Shown: piece by piece, positions 26,601-35,256 of the stretch
How the letters are laid out: every line of letters begins with the position of its first letter
Numbering within the stretch: the first letter of the stretch is position 1
Source of the DNA: Sphingomonas_O antarctica
GTDB lineage: Bacteria > Pseudomonadota > Alphaproteobacteria > Sphingomonadales > Sphingomonadaceae
DNA: 64,000 nucleotides
Direction of reading: 5' to 3'
Assembly (NCBI RefSeq): GCF_965137005.1
Contig: NZ_CBCRXM010000001.1
Location: 310,001-374,000, forward strand
Notes under the pieces: model-generated
Told to the model about the DNA's origin: nothing
What the model saw: only the letters and a program-made list of their open reading frames with translations
Databases searched by the model: none
Made by a program: the position numbers and the translations under genes

Positions 26601-29600
26601 CGGTGATCGCCACCGCGCCGGTCGCCGTGGCGCTGGTGCCGGAGAAGCTCGCGGCAGTGATGTCGATGTTTCCAGCGGTGGCGTTGAGCGTCGGGGCAAG
26701 GATCGCCTTGTTGCTGGATAGGGCGATCGATTGTCCGCTCGCGGTCACGCTGGGCGCATCCAGCTGGGTGTAAACCTGAACGCCGCCATTGGGCGCGGAG
26801 AGGGCCACTGCCCCGGTCGATACCAGGGTGCCGACACCGATACCGGCATCGCCACTGAGTGTCGTGGTGGCACCCGAATTGATCGAGGTGGCGGAAATGC
26901 CTCCGCCGGTCGCGGTCAGCTGAGTGAAATCGCCAGTGGTCAGCGACACGAATTGGATCGTCTGCCCGGTCACGTCGGCATGACCGCCAGCGCTCGAATT
27001 GCCGAGGTCGGCAAGCCCCGCGACGTTGATGTCGATATCGCCGCCAGTGATGATCGAGTGGAGTCCGGTCATGAAGCTTGCGCCGTTGACCAGCAAATTG
27101 CCCGTGGTCTCGGCATGCGTCAGCGTGACCGCGCCCGCCGCATTGACGGTGATGGAGCCCGGCGTGCCGAATGGCACATTGCCGACCGACCCGACGCTGA
27201 CCGAGCTGCCGGTCGAGGTGAGCGATATGGACACGCCGTCATTGACTTCGATCTGGCCGAAATTGATCGCGTTCGTCGTCGACAGGATCAAATCGCCGCT
27301 GCCCAACCTGAGCCGGTCGGAGACATTGAAGGTGCTGAAGCTCTCACCAGCGGGTATGAACTGGCCGCCGATGACCAGGTTGGCGAGCGTCACGCCGCCG
27401 GGCGCGCCCAGCACCAGATCGTAGGTCGCCAGCACGCTGCCCTGCGGTCCGAACAATGCCCCGCCCGCGATCAGCGAGAAGTCGTTGTCGCCCTGCAAGG
27501 TGACCGGGCCGTCGAGGACGATGTTCCCGTTGGTGGACGTCACGTGGAAATAATCGGTGCCCTCGATCGTGAGGGCATTGCTGCCGTCGCCGAAGTGAAT
27601 GTCGCCGAGGGCGTTGATCGTCAGGTTGCTGACCGACAACGGCCCCGTCAGCGACGCCGCCAGCGGCGCACCACGCACGCCGATTTGAACCGTGCTGCCT
27701 GCATTGAGACCGCCGAGGCAGATCAGCCCTTCGGTGCAGCCGGTGCGAAGACGGCCGAAATCGTCGGAGCCGCCATTGGTCGCATTGAAAATGTCCGCGC
27801 GGATATATTGCGCCGATGCCGTGGAATCGGTGGCGTCGATCGCCGCGCCAGCGATGCTGATCGAGCCGTTATTCGCATCGAGGTTCCCGCCGATCACCAC
27901 CGAGCTGATATCGCCCGGCGAAAGACCGAAATTGCGCGGGTTCGACCCGGCCTCGATGGTCAGCATGCCGTTCTGGTTGAACGGATCGAACTGGCCATAG
28001 CCGTTTTCGGCGAGCGGCGTGCGTCCGGCAAAGACGTTCACGCCGCTCCCGATGGTCACATCGCCATCGGCGAACAAGCCGACACGATTGTCCGCGCGGA
28101 GATTGCCACCTGAATAGATCGACACGTCGTTGCTGGCGGTCAGCGTGATGCTGCCGGTCGCATCAAGCGTGCCGAGAACCGTCAGATTGCCATATTGTGG
28201 CGGGAAAAACTCGTTGAACGGGTCGCCGCCACCGGCTGCGCGAATTTCCGCGCCGTGCGGGCCGTTGGAGTCCGCATAAGTCGAACCACCGGAGACGTGC
28301 GCGCTGCCCAGCGTCACGTCGTTCGTCGCCGCGATGTCGATCAGGTCGACCGCACCGAGGCGCGCTGAGCCGGTGTCGATATAGCTGCGCGATTTCAGGG
28401 TGATGGTGTTGGCGTTGAGCGTATCGAGGCCATCGGGCAGGAAGTCATGGCTGATCGTAATGTCTTCGTTCGCTTGCGCGTTGAAGCTCGCACCGCCGAG
28501 GATCGACGCATTGTCGCTCAAGGCGAGGTCGATGCTGCCCGACGATATCAAGAACGTATCGCCGAGATCGAGGCTCGCGTTCGTACCGGAAATGCTGATC
28601 AGGCCGCCATAGCCACGATCATGCATGTCGCCGGCATGGGCTTCCAGCCCGCCGAAGGTCAGATGGCTGTTCGCGTCAGCTGCGCCGATCCGAATTTCTC
28701 CGGGTCCGTCTTCGACCAGAATTTCCCCGCCACTGATCGATCCCGCGCTATACAGAATCGTATAGCCAGTCGACAAAGTGCCGCCGCCGGTTTCGTCCGA
28801 TCGCGCAGTGATCGAAATCAAACCGCCTTGCGTCTGGCCATAGGCCCCATCGGATCCGAAATTGCCGGAGCTCCCGTAGAAACCCTGGTTGCCGGACGGA
28901 CCGATATTCTCCTGCGCGCCATAACCGCCTTCGCCGCCATTGCCGCCTTGGCCGCCACCACCGGCATAGCCGAATTGGCCGCCCGTCCGCGACACGGCGG
29001 TGGCAAATGCCGACAGATTCCCGGTCGTGATCGACCCGCCATGGGCGTCGAGCGCGAATTCACCGCCGATGGCGTTCGCGCCGTCGCCACCGATGCCGCC
29101 GTCGCCACCACTGCCGCCGCTGCCGCCCATCCCGCCCGTGCCGGGATTGACGAATGTGCCGTTGCCATTGTCGAGCCCGAGACCGCCCATGCCGCCGGGT
29201 CCACCCATGCCGCCATAGCCGCCTTCGCCGCCGCTGCCCGAATATCCGGCGGCGGCGAACAGGTCCACGTTGAGATCACCCAAGGCAACGACGGCACCCG
29301 AAAGGCTGTTGACGGCAAAACGTCCGCCGGTCGCGGAGCCGCCGCGCGCACCACTGCCACCGGTACCACCGGTACCTCCGGTGCCGCCCATTTGTCCGTC
29401 TTGGCCGGTCCCGCCGTCCGCGCCGGTGACGCCCGTGACCCCGGTCCCGCCCATGCCTCCGGAGCCGCCGACGCCGCCGGCGGTGCTCAAATCGAGCGAG
29501 AATTGCGGCAGGGTGATGAACCCGCGGTCGCTGGCAGTGAAGACCAACTGTCCGCCGGTCGCGCCGCCACCATTTCCGCCGTTCCCGCCCGTTGCCCCGG

Positions 29601-32600
29601 TATAGCCGCCAGGGGCGCCTGACCTTCCGTCGCCGCCCAACGCCCGCAGGTAGAAGCTCACCGCCGACGAATTGGACCCGTCCAATGATCCTTGGCCGAC
29701 AGATATGTTGAGTATGCCGGCGGTGGCTGCGCCGCCAGCGCCGCCATTGCCGCGACCTACGAAGCTATCTGAGCCTGCACCACCGAGAGCCTGCGCGTTG
29801 AACGACGCCCCATCGGACGGCAGGGTGAGGACGCTGGCGGCCCCTGACAGCCGCACGTCCATAGCGCCCGCCAGCGCTGTGCCGCCCGCGACACCCGAGG
29901 CCAGCGCGCTGTCCGCGGCGTTGCCGCCAATCGCGCTCGAATCGAGCGACAGAGTCGATGGCGCGATCGTGCTTGCCCCGACCTGCATGGTCAGCGCGCC
30001 GGCAGTCGCATTGCCGCCAAGCCCGCCCGTTTGGCCGCTTCCACCCCCGCCACCCACGGCATAAGACGCAACAGCGATGTCACCGAAACTGCTTTCGGCG
30101 CCGGAAATATTGAGCACGGCAGCCGCGCCGGTCGCGTTGCCGCCGTTGCCGCCACGACGGTCGGTCTCGGCATTGCCGATACTGGATGCGTCGACACTGC
30201 CGCCCGCGCCGCCAGTCGCGGTCGAACCAAGGGTGATAGTATTGATGGTCGAGTTGTCGGCAAACAGGTCGAGCGTCGCCGTGCCGGCCGTCGCGCTGCC
30301 GCCATCGCCCGCGCCCGACACTAAAGAAGTGCCACAATTATAGCTGCAATACAGGCTGGAACCGCCCCCGCCGCCCGTCGCGGTGCCATAGACCAGCAAC
30401 GAGCCGTTGAGCTGGGTAAAGTCGAAAGAAGCATGGGCGGTGCCGCCCTGCGCCGATCCGCCGGCCGCGCCGTCGGCCGTTTGGCCGCTCCCGCCGAACC
30501 CGCCAACGCCGCTGGCGTCGATTTGGATTTCGCCGCCGAGGCTGCCCCCGGTCGCGTTGATCAGGGCCATCCCGCCGGTGCCAGATCCGCCACGCGCGGC
30601 GAGGCTGTCCCCGCCGGATTCGCCGGGTTGATAATCCCGGCCGCTGCCGCCGCTGCCCGTGGCCAAGACGGAGATCGAACTGCTGTTGATCGTGCTGTTG
30701 CTGGTGCCGAGCGACGCTGTGCCGCCGAACGCGTTGCCGCCAGCCCTGGTCACATCGTTGAAGTTCGACGCTCCGCTGCCACCAATGGCGCTAGTGTCGA
30801 GCAGCAGGCCGCTGCCCGCGTTGATCGTCGAATTGAACAGCGTCGCGGTGACCGTCCCGCCGCGGATGTTGCCCTGCGCCCCGACATCGCCGCCCTTTTC
30901 GGGATCGGTCCGCCCGGTCGCGCTCAGGGTGACCGAGCTGAACGTCAGCGTCGCCGAAGTCGCCGCCGTTCCCATGTCGAGCGTGACAGAACCACCGGTC
31001 GCATCGCCGCTGCGTGCCTGATCGACGACAGCGCCGAAATTGCCAAGGTCGGTCGATCCGGCAACCGCGTTCGCCCGCGCCTGAAAATAGCCGGCTACCG
31101 AGGGATCGATCAGGCCGCTCGGGAAATCGACGACGATCGAGCCGCCCAGCGCATTGCCGCCGATCGCGCCACCGCCACCGACCGCATTGGTGTTGAGATC
31201 GACATACGATGGCGCGATGATCGAAGAGGCTGAGACGCCCAACGTGATCGACCCGCTGGTCGCCGCGCCGCCATGGCCGAACGCCTCCGCGATATGATCG
31301 CCATCGGCGTCGTAATTCAGGTTGCTGCTACCACCGCGCGCCTGCGCCGACAAAGCCAGGTCCGAGTTGAATGCAGAGCCATTGCCCAGAGTGAAGGCGA
31401 TGACGCCGCCGGTCGCGATCCCGCCATCGCCGGTATACGAAAAGCCGCCCGATGTATCGGCGTCGGCATTGAAATTATTGTCGACCGTCAGGGTGGCATT
31501 GTCGAGCAGCAGGCTAACATTGCCGCCCGTCGCCAAGCCGCCATTACCGCCGACGCCACCGATCTGATCGTAATTGCTGCCTGCAGCCGCGCCTGTGCTG
31601 GCGGTCATCGCGCCGATGGCGGTGGTCGAGTTCAGGAAGTTGAGCTGAATAGTGCCGCCGGTCGCCGCTCCGCCACTGCCGAGGCCTCGTCCATCCGCGC
31701 CGTTGGCCCTGGCGCTGATGAACAAGCCAAAGCTTTCGATCGTGCCGGCATCGTTGTCGATCCGTACAGTGCCGCCGGTGCCCGAACCGCCGGCCGCATT
31801 TTCGCCATAGCCGGTTTCACCCGCCGTGCCTTCCGCGTTGGCGTAGATATTGTCGGCATGCAGGCCGTCATTAGCAACGGTATTCTTGACGTTGATCGTG
31901 GTCAGTCCGCCAAGTCCGGCACCACCCTGATCGTCGCCACGTCCGCCAAAGCCGGATGCGCTCAGCGACAGGGTGTTCGGCGTGGAGATGCGGCCATTGT
32001 CGATCGTGATCGACACGGTACCGCCCTGGGTGTTTTCACCGATGCTCGGCTGGACCTGACTAACCCCGTCGGCGCCGAGCGTGATATCGTTGCCGGCGTC
32101 GATCGATCCGCCGTTGCTCGCCGACAGGCGCGCCGTGCCGCCCAGCAACGGACGGGTGGCATCAAGGGTGAGAAAACCGCCAATACCCACCGATGCCGCA
32201 TTGGCATCGACCAGCAAATTGGGTCCCTGAAGCAGGACATTGTCGGAGAAGTTAGTAGACTGTGCCGTGCCCGGCTTGATCGTGATCGTGTCGGTCGCGG
32301 CGGCGCGGAAGGACGATGTGACGTTGCCACCGGTAACTAATATGCTCGCCAGCTTGGGCTCGGTATAATTGATCTGCGCATTGCCGTTGATCAGATTGAT
32401 GCCCGCCGACAGGACGACGACGCCGTTTTCCATACTCGCCGATGCCGCAGGCTGATAACCGACCGTGCCGCTGAGCAGCATCGAAATCGCCTGGTTCTTG
32501 GGCATCGCCGCGAGGAAGATGCCGTTATTCGTAAATTCACCGTTGGTGCTGCTCGTCGTGCCGGTGTGGCTCAGCACATTACCGCTGGCCGACGTGCCGC

Positions 32601-33348
32601 CGTTCGCCAGGAAGTTGATGTCGAACAGTCCGGAATTGATCCGCACATCGACACTTTCGCCTGTGATATAACCGACCGAACCCGTCGTCTGAACCGTGCC
32701 CGCCATCGACACCACCGGCGCGACCAAGGCAAGGTAAGACCCCGAGCCGAGCGTGTTGATACGCGCACCGCTTTGGATGTCTATTTTCGACTGGCGACCC
32801 GCAGCTTCGGCCACGAAATGGAGTGTGTTGTCGTTGCCAAACAGATTGCCACCGGTCGCGGCGCCCGCGATATCGCTGGCGGTCAGCACGAGGTTGCCGA
32901 CGTTGAACGTCGCCGTCGGCCCGGCAATGATGCCGCCCGGCGAATAAAACCATACTGCACTATTCGATGGCGCCGTGACCGATCCGTTGAAAACGATTGG
33001 ACGGGTGTGATCCGACGGCAGGACCCGGTTGAGAACAGTGAAGCTGGCGCCGCCATAACCGGACTCGAACGATGCGGTACGTCCGGTCGGCAAAAAATTT
33101 ATCGGGCCGGGCGGCAATTGGCCATAACCCGTTTCCGGGTTCCAATTGATGATCGCCTGCGCCGAACTGACGGTAATATGATCGATCGTCGACGAGCGGC
33201 TGATGGAGACATTGCCCGAAACCGTCGTCGAAGACCCCTGCAACGCCCGGTCGGGATAGCTTTGGGCATGCGCATGGCCGGCCAAAGCCGTCGCCATTGC
33301 GCAGCCGGTGAGCAGGCGCGTACGCCGGCCGGGAAGAGTCATCGCCAT
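20617..33348 (-). CDS. Giant TpsA-type exoprotein (filamentous-hemagglutinin-like adhesin)
   Basis: A 4243-residue two-partner-secretion exoprotein. A signal peptide ends near AHAQ29. A TPS secretion domain follows (about 30-170), recognisable by ITVSSAQAIINWNPETGYGQ and the strand-turn VWFYSPGGIIAGPTATFNVGN. Residues about 170-1230 are Gly/Thr/Ser-rich strands; about 1235-1510 is a GGxGGxGG region; about 2150-3880 holds tandem units of about 120 residues, expected to form a long beta-helix. The C-terminus ends with a Cys pair (ECDPATETCTKP), resembling tethered HMW1-type adhesins. The start ATG 33348 is chosen for the signal peptide; the open frame above it overlaps tpsB. It overlaps the tpsB stop by 10 bases, so partner and substrate are co-translated. 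Confidence 0.93.
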   Translation of the reverse strand: MAMTLPGRRTRLLTGCAMATALAGHAHAQSYPDRALQGSSTTVSGNVSISRSSTIDHITVSSAQAIINWNPETGYGQLPPGPINFLPTGRTASFESGYGGASFTVLNRVLPSDHTRPIVFNGSVTAPSNSAVWFYSPGGIIAGPTATFNVGNLVLTASDIAGAATGGNLFGNDNTLHFVAEAAGRQSKIDIQSGARINTLGSGSYLALVAPVVSMAGTVQTTGSVGYITGESVDVRINSGLFDINFLANGGTSASGNVLSHTGTTSSTNGEFTNNGIFLAAMPKNQAISMLLSGTVGYQPAASASMENGVVVLSAGINLINGNAQINYTEPKLASILVTGGNVTSSFRAAATDTITIKPGTAQSTNFSDNVLLQGPNLLVDANAASVGIGGFLTLDATRPLLGGTARLSASNGGSIDAGNDITLGADGVSQVQPSIGENTQGGTVSITIDNGRISTPNTLSLSASGFGGRGDDQGGAGLGGLTTINVKNTVANDGLHADNIYANAEGTAGETGYGENAAGGSGTGGTVRIDNDAGTIESFGLFISARANGADGRGLGSGGAATGGTIQLNFLNSTTAIGAMTASTGAAAGSNYDQIGGVGGNGGLATGGNVSLLLDNATLTVDNNFNADADTSGGFSYTGDGGIATGGVIAFTLGNGSAFNSDLALSAQARGGSSNLNYDADGDHIAEAFGHGGAATSGSITLGVSASSIIAPSYVDLNTNAVGGGGAIGGNALGGSIVVDFPSGLIDPSVAGYFQARANAVAGSTDLGNFGAVVDQARSGDATGGSVTLDMGTAATSATLTFSSVTLSATGRTDPEKGGDVGAQGNIRGGTVTATLFNSTINAGSGLLLDTSAIGGSGASNFNDVTRAGGNAFGGTASLGTSNSTINSSSISVLATGSGGSGRDYQPGESGGDSLAARGGSGTGGMALINATGGSLGGEIQIDASGVGGFGGSGQTADGAAGGSAQGGTAHASFDFTQLNGSLLVYGTATGGGGGSSLYCSYNCGTSLVSGAGDGGSATAGTATLDLFADNSTINTITLGSTATGGAGGSVDASSIGNAETDRRGGNGGNATGAAAVLNISGAESSFGDIAVASYAVGGGGGSGQTGGLGGNATAGALTMQVGASTIAPSTLSLDSSAIGGNAADSALASGVAGGTALAGAMDVRLSGAASVLTLPSDGASFNAQALGGAGSDSFVGRGNGGAGGAATAGILNISVGQGSLDGSNSSAVSFYLRALGGDGRSGAPGGYTGATGGNGGNGGGATGGQLVFTASDRGFITLPQFSLDLSTAGGVGGSGGMGGTGVTGVTGADGGTGQDGQMGGTGGTGGTGGSGARGGSATGGRFAVNSLSGAVVALGDLNVDLFAAAGYSGSGGEGGYGGMGGPGGMGGLGLDNGNGTFVNPGTGGMGGSGGSGGDGGIGGDGANAIGGEFALDAHGGSITTGNLSAFATAVSRTGGQFGYAGGGGQGGNGGEGGYGAQENIGPSGNQGFYGSSGNFGSDGAYGQTQGGLISITARSDETGGGTLSTGYTILYSAGSISGGEILVEDGPGEIRIGAADANSHLTFGGLEAHAGDMHDRGYGGLISISGTNASLDLGDTFLISSGSIDLALSDNASILGGASFNAQANEDITISHDFLPDGLDTLNANTITLKSRSYIDTGSARLGAVDLIDIAATNDVTLGSAHVSGGSTYADSNGPHGAEIRAAGGGDPFNEFFPPQYGNLTVLGTLDATGSITLTASNDVSIYSGGNLRADNRVGLFADGDVTIGSGVNVFAGRTPLAENGYGQFDPFNQNGMLTIEAGSNPRNFGLSPGDISSVVIGGNLDANNGSISIAGAAIDATDSTASAQYIRADIFNATNGGSDDFGRLRTGCTEGLICLGGLNAGSTVQIGVRGAPLAASLTGPLSVSNLTINALGDIHFGDGSNALTIEGTDYFHVTSTNGNIVLDGPVTLQGDNDFSLIAGGALFGPQGSVLATYDLVLGAPGGVTLANLVIGGQFIPAGESFSTFNVSDRLRLGSGDLILSTTNAINFGQIEVNDGVSISLTSTGSSVSVGSVGNVPFGTPGSITVNAAGAVTLTHAETTGNLLVNGASFMTGLHSIITGGDIDINVAGLADLGNSSAGGHADVTGQTIQFVSLTTGDFTQLTATGGGISATSINSGATTTLSGDAGIGVGTLVSTGAVALSAPNGGVQVYTQLDAPSVTASGQSIALSSNKAILAPTLNATAGNIDITAASFSGTSATATGAVAITAPGGVTLSTLSAGAASMLNAANGAVLVSSNITSPGLNVIGRSVTLRSTGSLNGLSGQATAGVFDAQAGGAISGSAISASTNAILVAPGGITLTGLTTGGTASLSATGGNINVTGVASNGLTATARDIFLRGPGALTVTNLVSSVGGIDVQTGGNMVVSAANAKSALTLGSTGGSLGFTTLVAGSNAALSAATTITGGTLSANAATLNGLNGVTLTGLSTTGTAAILATNGLISATNVNAGNVTATARGITLTSPTVLSASQLSATAGDIDVRGAQLALGTADATGTFNARAVQGGITFSTAQAGGNATLIAASTIAGTTLTSGGNSSVTAPGGITIATATSTGTSNFSATGGAIDIGINAAASALTATAQSVRLRATGALNITNAQATAGALDILSAGNLTIGTGSATTSLAAASTGGILGFGTLTSGGATTLTAGGTINGTQLISTGNAAITGTNGVAISTVAGQAQVALNAASGAINVSNNLTATSLSADGRSVFLRATGPLTASLLRATAGDVDVAAGTLTAATVQASGLVTLATSNGALGFTTLNAGGNATLNSGAGLSGNSLTAANATLTAPGAINVATISTGAANITSLNGNVTVGTDLRASSGTIAGQAVTLKSLGAVTLTGVQATVGAANVSTTGNLAIGTASANTALTLASTGGSLGFSTASAGSDATLSAATTITGGTLVAGGNATLTAPGGITLTGLNVSGTSQLSAPNGLIQVSGLVGSNVTANASAIRLSGTGAFAANNLSATGGLLDLNFGGGITLGTASAATTLNVVSGGTLGFTTLTSGGNATLGATTISGGMLTAGGSAGLTAMNGISLTGLSTSGTASLAASNGAVLVTGLAANDVIATGRSISLTSAGALVASSLTATASDVTLSGTRLALGTATASGKIRGTATAADISIGALSSDGDTQLSAATIIAGGTVNVGGNATLTAPNGITLSGLNVTGTGQLSAANGLVDVSGLVGSNVSVTASAIKLGGAGTFSASSLNATGGLLDLNFGGDITLGTANAATTLSILSGGAVGFTTLSSGGSTTLTGTTVTGGMLNSGGAAIVDGSTGVTLTGITVAGIGTLSAANGTIDATGVGTGNYSAIARSVRLRATGPLAVTSVVATAGSIDVASAGNLTLGTASATGAATLSSTNGDLTVASLAGGTTILSAAAGAIDASGVAVESLDASARSVKLRGTAGLTAGILAATAGMLDVRVGSLTATNVSGSAGSVLTADTGNMSLTNLSGGAAMLSAINGALTVGNDTASDTVATGRSIALTAPGTLNASNLAATAGALTLRGTSLALGTGSASGTLDARSSSGALGFTNLASGGDATLVSATSATGTTLSSGGAISVTAPGGIDIANLRAVGAAALNSNGAVRISNDLASSSLTASGSSLYLRSLGSFNAASLISTSGAIDIGTAGALGFTTINSAGATTIAAGTTVTGTTLVSGGATTITAPSGITLGTLRSTGTATLNAPSSAVRVNTEVTTGNLIVNAGSIFLRTPGALTLNQIQSSTGDVDIASAGNLSITSATAAGALILASSGGNVTVGSIGGQSNPTAATLTAAGSITLGNATASNAINLSAGTLATLNGTMTAPTIGIRSADIAIGGTARIGSVTGTSQLTFTSIAGSSVIGGSSTGTGYRLSESELLRAFANNITIATATNGQGSDAIDPNATPSMTLDTLTLSAAGQGQQATGNLGNAGTLRFQTSGTMRVTGAVKLASANSGNRLELSGGPAIEIRPGGSAAVVNGTDLAGTLVLTAADIIASDATTLTSLANAADAKAQGNLLATNPGATDDTGFFAANAVNISIGHGLFVQNTGGAPALGTNMADARRGFTVGSGGLNIVSNAGTPVTVAINGRQVSTAATGGFITGTALIPLVGIGSANVPTALVAGSSINGCAISSGGNCNAIPDLIEPGSVARDTIEASDLLDDALEAATNAINTPDVLVELPGFNSLIGQPLIEDPVTGSGNDDLLADKDGKECDPATETCTKP
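21700..26900 (-). repeat. Intragenic tandem repeats of about 360 bases in the adhesin gene
   Basis: The encoded repeat is about 120 residues with recurring blocks such as LGTASAATTL, GFTTLTSGGNATL, LTAPNGITLTGL and SAANGLVDVSGL. Two copies are close at DNA level: the block around 23488-23700 recurs around 24214-24430, offset by exactly 729 bases (243 codons, two units). Each unit itself contains shorter strands of about 20 residues. Boundaries are approximate. Confidence 0.8.
28830..29645 (-). repeat. Glycine-rich (GGxGGxGG) coding repeat in the adhesin gene
   Basis: Roughly 270 codons encode runs such as GGTGGTGGTGGSGARGGSATGG in pieces, GGEGGYGGMGGPGGMGG and GGQGGNGGEGGYG. On the plus strand it reads as clustered GCCGCC/ACCGCC triplets. 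It lies between two beta-rich parts of the adhesin and may be a flexible or polyglycine-helix segment, similar in look to PGRS domains. Confidence 0.8.
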
Positions 33349-35102
33349 GGCAAAAGCCTTGTTGTGAGCGTCAGGAGAAAACGGGTATCGCCGCGCCGCG
33401 TCTGCAATCCGGCACGCCGCAACGGAACCGCAGCGGTGCCATCGACCTGGAACCGGTCGCCGAACGCGACACGCACGCCACCGCCCGCCGATTGCAGCTT
33501 TTCGGGATCGAGGCCGTTCGACGCGCTGTCCTTGTTCCAGACCCACGCCGCGTCGAAAAAGCCATAGCCTTGCACGGCGAACGATTTTGCCGAACGCGGG
33601 ATCAGCGAACCGTATGCGATCTCGCTGCGAAACCCGACGCCGCTGTCGCCGATGATCGTGCCCGGATCGAAACCGCGGCCGACGGTGTAATTGCCTGCTG
33701 AAAATTCTTCGTAGCTGAATAGCGCATGCGGCGCATATTGCGCGCGTGGTTGCAGACTGAAGGTCAGGCGCGGGATCGGCCGGAATTCCGCTACCGCAGA
33801 AATGCGCCCGACGAACGCAGTCGGATCGCCCTCGGTGCGGCTCGGCAGCACCATGCCGGCGCACGCGGCGAACGGCGCACCGCCGCAGCCGTCGGATGCG
33901 CCGAGCAGACCCAACCCCTGACGCAGTTCCACGCCACCCAGGATACGCCACCGCGGCTCGGCAGAGCTATAGCCGCGCGTGCTGGCGATGCTATCAGGAT
34001 CAACCGCATCGTAATCTAGGCGCGCAAATGCAACGCGCAAGCGGTCGCGGGTCAATGGTAAGGTGCTCAAGCGGCTGGTCTGATTGATGAAATCGAGCCC
34101 GCCCGCGACATATAAATCGTGGTTCTGGCGGCGGATGATCGGATAACGCAATCGGGCCGTCGCGGTGAATGTGCGGCTGCGCAGGTCGAACGTCGGCCCC
34201 AGTGACGGGCGCGTCCAGGCGTAATTGCCATCAAGCCCGAACGTCAGCCCATCACCGCCGATGCGGATTTCCTCACCCGCCTGCAGCACTTGCTGTTCGC
34301 GCGTCTGCGCGGTCGAGAAAATACCGAGCGTCGTGCGATCACCCAGACCGAGCAGCCCGTTGAGGCGCAATTGCAACGTGCCACCCCAACGACCAACCTC
34401 GTGGCTGCCGTAATTCTGGAAGTTCGCATCGAGTTCGATCGGCACGCGCACCACGCGCGCTTCGCCGATGACTTCGCCCGGCACGGTCCCGGCAGGACGC
34501 AACGCGAGGCGCACATCGATCCCCGGCAAGTCGCGCGCCAGCAGCAGATAGCGCTCGGCTTCGATGACGTTGAACACCGGCTGGCGCTGGATGGCCGCCA
34601 AATAGCGCTGGATCACGCCCTCCGAAGCGCCGGCATCGCCGCGCACCTGAATACCGACCAGTTTGGCGAGCAGCACGTCGAAATGGACGACGCCGTTTTC
34701 GATGCGCTGCGCCGGCACTTGCACCGCCGCAAGATAGCCGGCGCGCCGCAGGATCGTCGCCGCACGGTCGCGGATTTCGCAAACTTCGGCGATGGCCAGC
34801 GTCTTGCCGATCGCATCGCCATAAGCCGGTCGCAACATCGCCGGATCGATCGGACCCAGCCCGTTGAATTCGACCTGCGACAGCGTCACCCGGACATCGG
34901 CATAAGCCGGGTCGGCGAGCGGGCAGGGCGCGCGCTCGATTTCGCCCTCGACGGTTACCCGGCCCGTGGGTGGCGCCGTCGGCGCAACGGGAATTCTCTG
35001 GATTTCTTCGCGGGTCGGCACGGGCGGTGCGCTTTGGGCAAGCGCCGCCCCGCCCGCCATCGCGGGCACCAACGCCATTAATGCTCCAACCCTCGATCGC
35101 AT
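33339..35102 (-). CDS. TpsB outer-membrane transporter (ShlB/FhaC/HecB family)
   Basis: A 587-residue two-partner-secretion translocator. A signal peptide ends near ALAQ23 and a Pro-rich linker follows. Two POTRA domains lie at about 70-150 and 150-225 (VTLSQVEFNGLGPID, YGDAIGKTL, VQVPAQRIENGVVHFDVL). The remainder is a 16-strand-type barrel from about 230 onward, including the L6 tip motif YTVGRGFDPGTIIGDSG (VRGY/F-type, here GRGF) near 475 and a final LTLTTRLLPWR strand. ATG 35102 has GGGGGAA upstream. It should export the giant protein encoded immediately downstream. A loop near 405 carries a Cys pair (DGCGGAPFAACAG). Confidence 0.94.
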   Translation of the reverse strand: MRSRVGALMALVPAMAGGAALAQSAPPVPTREEIQRIPVAPTAPPTGRVTVEGEIERAPCPLADPAYADVRVTLSQVEFNGLGPIDPAMLRPAYGDAIGKTLAIAEVCEIRDRAATILRRAGYLAAVQVPAQRIENGVVHFDVLLAKLVGIQVRGDAGASEGVIQRYLAAIQRQPVFNVIEAERYLLLARDLPGIDVRLALRPAGTVPGEVIGEARVVRVPIELDANFQNYGSHEVGRWGGTLQLRLNGLLGLGDRTTLGIFSTAQTREQQVLQAGEEIRIGGDGLTFGLDGNYAWTRPSLGPTFDLRSRTFTATARLRYPIIRRQNHDLYVAGGLDFINQTSRLSTLPLTRDRLRVAFARLDYDAVDPDSIASTRGYSSAEPRWRILGGVELRQGLGLLGASDGCGGAPFAACAGMVLPSRTEGDPTAFVGRISAVAEFRPIPRLTFSLQPRAQYAPHALFSYEEFSAGNYTVGRGFDPGTIIGDSGVGFRSEIAYGSLIPRSAKSFAVQGYGFFDAAWVWNKDSASNGLDPEKLQSAGGGVRVAFGDRFQVDGTAAVPLRRAGLQTRRGDTRFLLTLTTRLLPWR

Positions 35103-35256
35103 GCTTCCCCCATGGGCTCTTTACCAACAGAGCCATGTCTGACGCCGACGGCGCGACCAACGCCAACGTCACCACTAACGCGCTCGTTCTTGCGAGTCGC
35201 GGGCGCGGCCGACCGATCTGGCTTAACCGCTAAGCCATTTCATCTCAAACGCTTAG
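35103..35256 (-). promoter_or_regulatory. Intergenic region upstream of tpsB with inverted repeats
   Basis: At 154 bases this is the only sizeable gap in the minus-strand run from 41 kb to 9 kb, so it may hold the tpsB-tpsA promoter. It contains a 6-base inverted repeat GGCTCT (35115-35120)/AGAGCC (35129-35134) just upstream of the ribosome-binding site, and a CTAAG/CTTAG pair near 35227-35253. No clear -35/-10 pair is seen. Confidence 0.4.

Noticed and set aside
21700..29645. CRISPR array or intergenic satellite
   Set aside because: The repeats are in one long coding frame with amino-acid-level periodicity and no constant repeat/spacer length.
33349..33951. N-terminal extension of the adhesin frame by 201 codons
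   Set aside because: This part overlaps tpsB in another frame, is Arg-rich and disordered, and the signal peptide plus TPS domain start at 33348.
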